From NCBI GenBank assembly GCA_021826065.1, contig JAKADY010000031.1, forward strand, positions 1 to 37,058: a DNA stretch of 37,058 bases. The letters run 5' to 3'. The stretch comes from Pseudomonadota bacterium (lineage in GTDB: Bacteria; Pseudomonadota; Gammaproteobacteria; Burkholderiales; Thiobacillaceae). Under the pieces are notes generated by a model. It searched no databases. It saw nothing but the letters and a program-made list of their open reading frames with translations, and had not been told where the DNA came from. The first letter of the stretch is position 1, and each line of letters begins with the position of its first letter. Below, piece after piece: positions 23,881 through 30,592 of this stretch. The position numbers were made by a program, and so were the translations under genes.

Positions 23881-25231
23881 TCCCACTCCTTACCCGGAGC
23901 GCCGCCGGCAGGTCATGCATGCCATGGGCGAGGGGGTGATGGTGATCCCTCAGGCGCCCGAGGTGACGCGCAACCGCGACACCCACTACCCCTACCGCCA
24001 CGACAGCTATTTCCATTGGCTCACCGGCTTCCCCGAGCCCGAGGCGGTGGTGGTGTTGCTGGCCGGGCGGCGGCCGCGGCAGGTCCTGTTCTGCCGGGAG
24101 AAGGACCCCGAGCGCGAGACCTGGGATGGCCACCGCTACGGCCCCAAGGCGGCGGCCGAGGTCTTCGGCTTCGATGCCGCCTACCCCATCGCCCAGCTCG
24201 ACAAACGCATGCCTCGCTATCTGGCCGACCAGCCGGCGGTACACACCATCCTCGGCCGTGATACCGCCTGGGACACGCGCGTGCTCGGCTGGTTGAATGC
24301 CGTGCGGGCGAAGACGCGCAGCGGCGTGCGTGCGCCCGAGCGGTTGATCGAGGCGCGCACTCTGCTCGATGAGATGCGCCTGATCAAGGACGCGCTCGAG
24401 CTCGCCCACATGCGCCGCGCCGCTGAGATCTCCGCCGTCGCGCACCGGCGTGCCATGCGCGCCGCCGCGCCGGGACGACACGAGTACGAGATCGAGGCCG
24501 AGCTCATCTACGAATTCCGCCGCCAGGGTGCCGCCGCCCCTGCCTACACCCCCATCGTCGCCGGTGGCGCCAACGCCTGCGTGCTGCACTACATCAGCAA
24601 CGACCAGCCGCTGAAGGACGGCGACCTGCTGCTCATCGACGCCGGCGCGGAGTATGCCGGCTACGCCGCCGACATCACCCGCACCTTCCCGGTCAACGGC
24701 CGCTTCAGCGCCGCCCAGCGCGCGGTCTACGAGATCGTCCTGGCGGCGCAGGCGGCGGCCATCGCCGCGGTGCGCCCCGGTAGCTCATGGCATGCCCCGC
24801 ACGAGGCGGCGGTGCGCGTGCTCACCCAAGGGCTCAAGGACCTGAAGATCCTCAAGGGTGACCTCGATGGCCTGATCGAGACCGAGGCCTACAAGCCCTT
24901 CTACATGCACCGCACCGGCCACTGGCTGGGCATGGACGTGCACGATGCCGGCGAATACAAGCTCGCGGGCCAGTGGCGGCCGCTCGAGCCCGGCATGACC
25001 TGCACCGTCGAGCCTGGTCTCTACCTGCGCGCCGATGACGAGCGCGTGCCCAAACCCTACCGCGGCATCGGCATCCGTATCGAGGACGACGTCCTGGTGA
25101 CCGACACGGGCTGCGAGGTCCTGACCCTGGACGCCCCCAAGGCGGTCGACGAGATCGAGGCGTGGATGCGCGAGGGCCGCGCATCGCCGCCAGCCGCCGA
25201 CATGGGCCACGGCAAGCGGAGGGCTCGATGA
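23873..25231 (+). CDS. pepP: Xaa-Pro aminopeptidase PepP
   Basis: This 452-residue aminopeptidase P has the N-terminal AMP_N domain (about 8-140) and the pita-bread C-terminal domain. The dimetal ligands are D256 (LLIDAGAE), D267 (AADITRTFP), H350 (HRTGHWLG), E380 (TCTVEPGLY) and E404 (RIEDDV), each within four residues of the E. coli positions. It removes N-terminal residues that precede proline. After EIEAWMREGRA it has an extra basic tail (SPPAADMGHGKRRAR) encoded by sequence that is duplicated downstream. ATG 23873 overlaps the murU stop. Confidence 0.95.
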   Translation: MPDPTPYPERRRQVMHAMGEGVMVIPQAPEVTRNRDTHYPYRHDSYFHWLTGFPEPEAVVVLLAGRRPRQVLFCREKDPERETWDGHRYGPKAAAEVFGFDAAYPIAQLDKRMPRYLADQPAVHTILGRDTAWDTRVLGWLNAVRAKTRSGVRAPERLIEARTLLDEMRLIKDALELAHMRRAAEISAVAHRRAMRAAAPGRHEYEIEAELIYEFRRQGAAAPAYTPIVAGGANACVLHYISNDQPLKDGDLLLIDAGAEYAGYAADITRTFPVNGRFSAAQRAVYEIVLAAQAAAIAAVRPGSSWHAPHEAAVRVLTQGLKDLKILKGDLDGLIETEAYKPFYMHRTGHWLGMDVHDAGEYKLAGQWRPLEPGMTCTVEPGLYLRADDERVPKPYRGIGIRIEDDVLVTDTGCEVLTLDAPKAVDEIEAWMREGRASPPAADMGHGKRRAR

Positions 25232-25374
25232 GCCTCGTCCCTGAACACGTTGATATTGCCATCGTTGGGGCGGTGTGCGCAGGGAGCAGTGCCTGCCGCC
25301 GCCAGGCGGTAGGTGCGACCGGCCGCGCATCACCGCCAGCCGCCGACAGGGGGCGGGGTAAGCGGGAGGGCTGA
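25228..25374 (+). pseudogene. Truncated duplicate of the ubiH 5' end (48-codon mini-ORF)
   Basis: ATG 25228 overlaps the pepP stop (ATGA) and opens MSLVPEHVDIAIVGAVCAG. The true UbiH start MSSNPEHVDIAIVGGGPIG lies 146 bp downstream. The direct repeat spans about 25172-25271 and 25318-25417 and includes the last codons of pepP, at roughly 85 percent identity by eye. The mini-ORF stop TGA (25372-25374) shares its A with the ubiH ATG, so a chain pepP, mini-ORF, ubiH could be translated by coupling. Confidence 0.85.
25283..25320. repeat. REP-like hairpin inserted before ubiH
   Basis: CCTGCCGCC (25292-25300), loop GCCA, GGCGGTAGG (25305-25313) form a 9-bp stem with one G-T pair. It is bounded by GGAGCAG (25283-25289) and TGCGACC (25314-25320), the same ends as the element before murU. 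Confidence 0.8.
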
Positions 25375-26534
25375 TGAGCAGCAACCCTGAACACGTTGAT
25401 ATTGCCATCGTCGGCGGCGGCCCCATCGGCTGCGCCCTGGCCCTGGCGCTTGCCGACAGCGGCCGTTCGTTCGCCCTGCTGGAGGCGAGGGACGTGCTCG
25501 ACAGCCGCGACCCGCGCGCCATCGCCTTGTCCCAGGGCTCGCGCCTGATCCTCGAACGGCTTGGGGTGTGGCCGGCGCTGGCCGACCGCGTCACGCCGAT
25601 TCAGACCATACACGTCTCGCAGCGCGGCGGCTTCGGCCAGACACGGCTTACCGCGCAGGAGGCCGGTGTGCCCGCCCTTGGCTACACCGTCGAATACGGT
25701 GACCTCTACCGCGCGCTGGCGCAGACCCTGCCGCAGAGCGGCGCCCATGTGTTGACCGGCACACGGGTCAACGCCGTGGCGCCCGCCGCCGGCTGCGGTC
25801 TGGTCACCTACGCACAGGCAGGTCAGGCCAGGGCACTGACTGCGCGTCTGATCGTCCTAGCCGAGGGCGGGCAGAGCCTGCCCGCCGCCGGTGCGCGCAA
25901 GGACTACGGCGCCAGCGCCGTCGTCTGCAGCGTGCGCACGAGCCGGCCGCACGCGCACGTGGCCTATGAGCGCTTCACGCCGGAAGGACCCATCGCCCTG
26001 CTGCCGTTGCACGACGCTTATGCCCTGGTGTGGACCACCCCGGGCGACCAGGTGGCCACGCGGCTCGCCTGGGATGAGGCGGCCTTTCTCGCGGCGCTGC
26101 AGGCCGCCTTCGGCGAGCGGCAGGGGCGCTTCCTCACCGCGGGGCCGCGCGCGGCCTTTCCCCTGCGCCTCGCGGCGGCGCCATCCCCGCGCCCCGGCGT
26201 GGTGCGGGTGGGGAATGCCGCCCAGACCCTGCACCCCGTGGCCGGCCAGGGCTTCAACCTGGGGCTGCGCGATGTCTGGAAGCTGGCCGAGGCCATCGCC
26301 GATACCGCACGGGAAGACCTCGGAAGTGCCGCATTCGTCGCCAACCATCAGGCGCGCCGGCGCTGGGACGTGGGTGGCGGCATCGCCATGACCGACCTGC
26401 TGGTGGAGCTCTTTAGCAACGACTGGACGTTGCTGACTCAGGCGCGGGGCGTAGCGCTGACCTTGCTCGATGCCCTCGCCCCGGCCAAGCGGCTGTTCGC
26501 ACGCAAGATGATGTTCGGGGCCCAAGCTTGGTGA
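25374..26534 (+). CDS. ubiH: Ubiquinone ring hydroxylase UbiH
   Basis: This 386-residue FAD monooxygenase has GGGPIG at 14-19 and the second FAD motif GNAAQTLHPVAGQGFNLGLRD. The ERFTPEGPIALLPL segment is very like that of UbiH. It is predicted to add the C1 hydroxyl of the ubiquinone ring. The usual GADGxxS motif reads LAEGGQS, an acidic-residue variant. The ATG overlaps the mini-ORF stop by one base (TGATG). The gene's own stop TGA lies in heptad repeat copy F. The assignment to UbiH rather than a sister hydroxylase rests on similarity by eye. Confidence 0.88.
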   Translation: MSSNPEHVDIAIVGGGPIGCALALALADSGRSFALLEARDVLDSRDPRAIALSQGSRLILERLGVWPALADRVTPIQTIHVSQRGGFGQTRLTAQEAGVPALGYTVEYGDLYRALAQTLPQSGAHVLTGTRVNAVAPAAGCGLVTYAQAGQARALTARLIVLAEGGQSLPAAGARKDYGASAVVCSVRTSRPHAHVAYERFTPEGPIALLPLHDAYALVWTTPGDQVATRLAWDEAAFLAALQAAFGERQGRFLTAGPRAAFPLRLAAAPSPRPGVVRVGNAAQTLHPVAGQGFNLGLRDVWKLAEAIADTAREDLGSAAFVANHQARRRWDVGGGIAMTDLLVELFSNDWTLLTQARGVALTLLDALAPAKRLFARKMMFGAQAW

Positions 26535-26557
26535 GGGGTGAGGCGTGAGGGGTGAGG
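26530..26557 (+). repeat. Heptad repeat copy F (ubiH end / next gene start)
   Basis: Reference copy: four heptads S-GTGAGG with C opening the third. It supplies the ubiH stop (TGA 26532-26534) and the GGTGAGG Shine-Dalgarno of the next gene's ATG 26563. It also holds an alternative in-frame GTG at 26545. Confidence 0.92.
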
Positions 26558-26562
26558 CGGCG

Positions 26563-27699
26563 ATGGACTTCGACGTCGTGGTGGTCGGCGGCGGCCTGAC
26601 CGGCACCACCCTGGCCCTGGCGCTCGCACGCACGCCGCACCGGGTGGCGGTGCTGGAGCCGCAACCGCCGGCCCCGCCCACCGATAGCTGGGATACGCGC
26701 ATCTATGCCTTTAGCCCCGGTAATGTCGCCTGGCTGCAGGATCTCGGGGCCTGGGGGCCGCCGCTGCGTGCCGAGCCCGTGCGGCAGATGCGCATTCATG
26801 GCGATGCCGGCGGCCGCCTCACCCTGGACGCACTCGACGCCGGGCTGCCCGAGCTCGCTTGGATCGCCGAGAATGGCCGGCTGCAATACACCCTGTTGCG
26901 GGCGGCGGGGGCCGCCGGCGTGACCCTCATCCACGGTCAGGCCGAGGCCGTGGCCTGGGGCGAGGCGGATCACCGCCTGCTGCTCGCCGACGGCCGTCGC
27001 CTCGCCGCCCGGCTGCTGGTCGGCGCCGACGGGGCGCATTCCTGGCTGCGGCGCCAGGCCGGCATCGCCCTCACCGAGGAGGACTACGACCAGTCCGGCG
27101 TGGTGGCCAACTTCGAATGCGAGCGGCCACATCGCGGCATCGCCTACCAGTGGTTCCGCCGTGACGGTGTGCTCGCCTGGCTGCCGCTGCCCGGCCGGCG
27201 CATCTCCATCGTCTGGTCGAGCCGCAACGCTGACGTGCCGGAGCGACTCGCGTGGTCGCCTGCGGAATTGGCCGAGGCGGTGGCGGCCGCGGGCGGACAC
27301 GCACTGGGGCGACTCAGCCTCATCACCCCGGCCGCCGCCTTCCCGCTTAAACGCCGGCGCGCGCGTGAGTGGGTGCGGCCGGGCCTCGTCCTGATCGGCG
27401 ACGCCGCCCACACGGTCCACCCCCTGGCCGGGCAGGGGGTGAACCTGGGCTTTCGCGACGCGCGGCTGCTCGCCGCCATGCTCGCCAGCGGCGGGAACCC
27501 CGGTGAGCCTCGCCGCCTCCAAGCCTATGCCCTGCGCCGGGTGGAGGACGTGGGCACCATGCAGTTCACCACCGGCGGGCTCAAGAAGCTGTTCAACAAC
27601 GACGCAGCAGTGCTGGCCTGGCTGCGCAACCGGGGCCTGGACCTCACCGACGCGCAGGGCTGGCTCAAGCAGGCCCTGATCCGCCACGCCGTGCTCTAG
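26563..27699 (+). CDS. Second ubiquinone-type FAD hydroxylase (UbiI/UbiM-like)
   Basis: This 378-residue paralogue of the preceding gene product has GGGLTG at 9-14, VGADGAHSWLRRQ and IGDAAHTVHPLAGQGVNLGFRD. With Coq7 covering C6 and UbiH C1, this one is the natural candidate for C5 hydroxylation (UbiI), though UbiM-type enzymes of broader regioselectivity look similar. The ATG at 26563 is preferred over GTG 26545, which would add residues encoded by the heptad repeat. GGTGAGG from that repeat is the ribosome binding site. Confidence 0.85.
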   Translation: MDFDVVVVGGGLTGTTLALALARTPHRVAVLEPQPPAPPTDSWDTRIYAFSPGNVAWLQDLGAWGPPLRAEPVRQMRIHGDAGGRLTLDALDAGLPELAWIAENGRLQYTLLRAAGAAGVTLIHGQAEAVAWGEADHRLLLADGRRLAARLLVGADGAHSWLRRQAGIALTEEDYDQSGVVANFECERPHRGIAYQWFRRDGVLAWLPLPGRRISIVWSSRNADVPERLAWSPAELAEAVAAAGGHALGRLSLITPAAAFPLKRRRAREWVRPGLVLIGDAAHTVHPLAGQGVNLGFRDARLLAAMLASGGNPGEPRRLQAYALRRVEDVGTMQFTTGGLKKLFNNDAAVLAWLRNRGLDLTDAQGWLKQALIRHAVL

Positions 27700-27740
27700 C
27701 CCACCGCGTCGCACCGCATCCCAGACTGAAAGGAAAATTG

Positions 27741-28472
27741 ATGAAATCGTGGTTACCCCTGTGCATCGCCGGCCTCATCGCCCTGCCCGCGCTGGCCAGC
27801 GACAAGGAGATCCGTCAGGCCGTGCAGTTGCTCGCGCCGGAGGCGAAGGTGGTGAGCGTCAGCCGCTCGCCGCTGCCCGGCCTGTTCGAGGTGGTGGTCG
27901 ACGGCCCGCGCGGACCCACCGTGGTCTATGCCAGCGCCAAGGGCGAATACCTCGTCGTCGGCGAGCTGCTGGACGTGAAGAACCGGCGCAATCTCACCGG
28001 CGAGCGCATGGATCAGCTCACCGCCATCAAATTCGACAGCCTGCCGCTCAACCAGGCCATCAAGATCGTCCAGGGCAACGGCCAGCGACGGCTGGCGGTC
28101 TTCTCCGACCCGGACTGTCCCTATTGCCGCAAGGTCGAGCAGGAGCTGGTCAAGCTCAAGGACGTCACCCTCTACATGTTCCCCTATCCCCTGCCCATGC
28201 ACCCCGACGCCGGGCGCAAGAGCAAGCTGGTGTGGTGCAGCCGCGACCGCGCCGCCGCCTGGCGCGACATGATGCTCAACAACCGCCTGCCCGAGGGTGG
28301 TAAGACCGATTGTGACAACCCCGTGGACAAGAACCTCGCCCTGGGCCAGCGCCTGCGCATCGACGGCACGCCGGCCCTCATCTTCGCCGACGGCCGCCGC
28401 CTGCCCGGCTATGCCGAGGCCGAGCGCATCGAGGCCATGCTCGCCGCCGCCGAGCCGGCACGCCGGCGCTAG
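27741..28472 (+). CDS. dsbC: Thiol:disulfide interchange protein DsbC
   Basis: This 243-residue protein has a signal peptide (cleavage near ALA-SD, residue 19), an N-terminal dimerisation domain and a thioredoxin-like domain with active site C126-PY-C129. A second cysteine pair, C166 and C191, matches the structural disulfide of DsbC. It isomerises wrong disulfides in the periplasm. The ATG at 27741 has AAGGAAA upstream; a TTG one codon earlier is less likely. It converges on the DUF192 gene with one base between the stops. Confidence 0.92.
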   Translation: MKSWLPLCIAGLIALPALASDKEIRQAVQLLAPEAKVVSVSRSPLPGLFEVVVDGPRGPTVVYASAKGEYLVVGELLDVKNRRNLTGERMDQLTAIKFDSLPLNQAIKIVQGNGQRRLAVFSDPDCPYCRKVEQELVKLKDVTLYMFPYPLPMHPDAGRKSKLVWCSRDRAAAWRDMMLNNRLPEGGKTDCDNPVDKNLALGQRLRIDGTPALIFADGRRLPGYAEAERIEAMLAAAEPARRR

Positions 28473-28473
28473 C

Positions 28474-28926
28474 TCAGGGTTGCCGCTGCAGCCGCTCCAG
28501 CCCCTGGATGCGGCTACCCGCGCGCACCCCCCGCTCGGCGAACCAGCCCTGCGCCATCTCCAGGGCGTACAGGGCGTCGCCCGCGGCGCAATGCGGCTCG
28601 AGAGTGAGCGGCTGCATGTTGGCGATGTTGAGGATGTCACCGCGCGCATCCACGAAGGCCACGGACAGCGGCAGCGGCGTATCCCTCATCCACATGCAGA
28701 TGCGCTCCGGCGCCTCGAAGACGAACAGCATGCCATGGTCGGGCGGTAGCATACGGCGGTGCATGAGCCCGCGCATGCGTTCGTTGGGCGTGCGCGCGAG
28801 CTCGGCGGTGAGGGCGTGACCGCCGGCCGTGAGCCTGACCGTCGGGGCGACCGCCTGCGCCCAGGCCATGCAGCCCCAGACCAGCAGCCCCACCGGTAGG
28901 AGCGACGTCAGTCGCGACCACAGCAC
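28474..28926 (-). CDS. DUF192 family exported protein
   Basis: With a GTG start at 28926 the protein has 150 residues: a signal peptide (SLLPVGLLVWGCMAWAQ) followed by a DUF192 domain with RTPNERMRGLMHRR, MLFVF and MWMRDTPLPLSVAFVD. The family is widespread and small, and its function is not established. The AGGAG that would serve this GTG lies inside the REP element upstream. An ATG further up (about 28995) would translate through that element and is less likely. Confidence 0.78.
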   Translation of the reverse strand: MLWSRLTSLLPVGLLVWGCMAWAQAVAPTVRLTAGGHALTAELARTPNERMRGLMHRRMLPPDHGMLFVFEAPERICMWMRDTPLPLSVAFVDARGDILNIANMQPLTLEPHCAAGDALYALEMAQGWFAERGVRAGSRIQGLERLQRQP

Positions 28927-28937
28927 ACGGCCGTGGA

Positions 28938-28970
28938 GTCTCCTGCTCGCGGCTTTCGCCGCTCCTACAT
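28938..28970 (-). repeat. REP element (GTAGGAGCGGC type)
   Basis: On the minus strand it reads TGTAGGAGCGGC, loop GAAA, GCCGCGAGCAGGAG: the common REP form with a GCGGC/GCCGC stem. It lies between the dienelactone-hydrolase-like gene and the DUF192 gene and supplies the latter's probable Shine-Dalgarno (AGGAG). Confidence 0.88.
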
Positions 28971-28999
28971 AGGCGTTTGCGCGGTGGCGAGGCATCAGC

Positions 29000-29782
29000 T
29001 CAGGGACAGCGCCCCTGTGCATCCAGCCGCATCCAGCGCTTGAGCCACTGGTCGGCCCTCTGCCGGGCATGGCGGGTGGCGATTCGCTCCTCGGGGCCCT
29101 GGTCGGCGCGGAAATCGAAGGCGCGGCGGGCGAAGGGGTAGACCTGGTATTCCACCGGCACGCCGCGCTCCCACAGGGCGTAGAAGGCGCGCCCACCGAC
29201 CATGCGCCGCAGCTCGAAGTCCTGCTCACCGATCAGGAACAGCATGGGGGTGGTCAGTTGCATGATCTCCGGCGCCACGCGGAAGAGTTGATCCGGCTCC
29301 GGCGCATTGGGGTTTTGCATGTGGCCGTAGTAGCTGACGATGGCGGCGATGTCCGGCCCGCGTTTGGCGGCCAGGCGTATGGCGTAATAGGGTCCGCGCG
29401 ACTGGCCGACGATGCCGACGGGGATCTTGCACGCCTCGGGCAGTGCGCGCAGATAGTCCATCGCCGCCTCGACGTCCTTCTCGGTGGCCGGGTTGTGCTC
29501 GGAGGGCCAGCGTTCGATCATGCGCCCGCTCTGCCAGTCCGGCATCACCACCAGATACCCCTGTTCGGCCAGCTCGCGGATGTGCCGCTGCTCCGCCTCG
29601 TCGATGCCGCGCTTGGCATGGATGAACAGCACCGGCGGGAAGGGCCCCGGCCCGTCCGGCCTGGCGATGTACAGCGGGATGTCGGCCTCGGCGGTGCGCA
29701 GCTCGACCTGGCGGACTTCGACCGCTTGGGCGTTCATGAGCAGTAATGCGGCCAAAAGGACAAAAAAGGCGATGGGTTTCAT
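29000..29782 (-). CDS. Exported dienelactone-hydrolase-like alpha/beta protein
   Basis: This 260-residue protein has a signal peptide (cleavage near AQA-VE, residue 20) and an alpha/beta-hydrolase fold of the dienelactone hydrolase family. The nucleophile elbow is GQSRG with S128, and an acid D188 lies in IGEQD. Where family members have the catalytic His (YPGAGHAF), this protein reads YPFARRAF with R220. The activity is therefore doubtful. AGGAG nine bases before the ATG at 29782 supports this start over the TTG two codons upstream. It is divergent from tonB. Confidence 0.82.
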   Translation of the reverse strand: MKPIAFFVLLAALLLMNAQAVEVRQVELRTAEADIPLYIARPDGPGPFPPVLFIHAKRGIDEAEQRHIRELAEQGYLVVMPDWQSGRMIERWPSEHNPATEKDVEAAMDYLRALPEACKIPVGIVGQSRGPYYAIRLAAKRGPDIAAIVSYYGHMQNPNAPEPDQLFRVAPEIMQLTTPMLFLIGEQDFELRRMVGGRAFYALWERGVPVEYQVYPFARRAFDFRADQGPEERIATRHARQRADQWLKRWMRLDAQGRCP

Positions 29783-29864
29783 GGACAACGACTCCTGAAC
29801 TGCTCGACAAACCGCTAGGATAGGCGAGAGTGGGTCGTAATGACATGCGCATTCGTACCATCCG

Positions 29865-30587
29865 ATGACTGAGGCAGAGCCGACACCCGCGCAGGGCGGG
29901 GATGGAAGTCCACGCTTTTACCAAGCGCTGGCCATCTCGGCCCTGCTGCACCTGATGCTGTTGGTGCTCATCCAACCGGCCCGCTGGTCGGGGCCCAGTG
30001 AGGTGGTGATCCAGGCCCGCCTGGTGCCCGTGCGGGCCGAGACACAGGCTACAGAAGTGGATGAGGCGTTGCTAACCGACCCTGCGGCTGAACAGCCGTC
30101 TCCGGAGGTGGTACCGCCCCCGGCAGTGCAACCAGCCGTATCAGCCCCGCCGGCCTTGGCCGCGCAACCGGATACCGCCATCAGTCCAGCGTCATCCAGC
30201 GAACCTATCAAAGAGACTGCGACAACGGCCGCGGCCGAGCGGGATGAGGCGCCTACCCTGCCGCTGCCCGAGGTACCCTTGCTCGCCGACACCCGCTGGT
30301 ACACCGCGCGCGAGGTGGAGCGGCGGCCGGAGCCCCTGGGCGAGATCCTGCCCGCGTATCCCGAGGAGGCCCGTCGCCGCGGCATCGAGGGCAGCGTGGT
30401 GGTCGCCCTGCACATCGACGAGGCGGGCGAGGTGCGCGAAGTGGAGGTCCTGGAGAGCAAGCCGCCGGGGGTGTTCGATGCCGCCGTCATCGCCGCCTAC
30501 GGCCAGGCCCGCTTCCAGCCGGCCGCCCGCGGGGGGCGGCCGGTGCGTTATGTAGGTAAATATCGCGTCCAGTTCGAACTGAACTGA
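29865..30587 (+). CDS. TonB energy-transducer family protein
   Basis: This 240-residue protein has one N-terminal membrane anchor (about 20-37, with a membrane His at 29), a long Pro/Ala-rich periplasmic linker (about 45-130) and a C-terminal TonB domain (about 163-240, starting YPEEARRRGIEGSVVVA). It would couple the proton motive force to outer-membrane receptors. No exbB, exbD or receptor gene is adjacent. Five bases separate its stop from that of pilY1 on the other strand. Confidence 0.9.
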   Translation: MTEAEPTPAQGGDGSPRFYQALAISALLHLMLLVLIQPARWSGPSEVVIQARLVPVRAETQATEVDEALLTDPAAEQPSPEVVPPPAVQPAVSAPPALAAQPDTAISPASSSEPIKETATTAAAERDEAPTLPLPEVPLLADTRWYTAREVERRPEPLGEILPAYPEEARRRGIEGSVVVALHIDEAGEVREVEVLESKPPGVFDAAVIAAYGQARFQPAARGGRPVRYVGKYRVQFELN

Positions 30588-30592
30588 GGGCC

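Noticed and set aside
17344-26557. CRISPR-like array or minisatellite
   Set aside because: The heptad copies are scattered singly among genes with no spacers; units are tandem only four at a time.
28927-29229. Long N-terminal extension of the DUF192 protein
   Set aside because: It would translate through the REP element and overlap the upstream gene; the signal peptide begins at the GTG at 28926.
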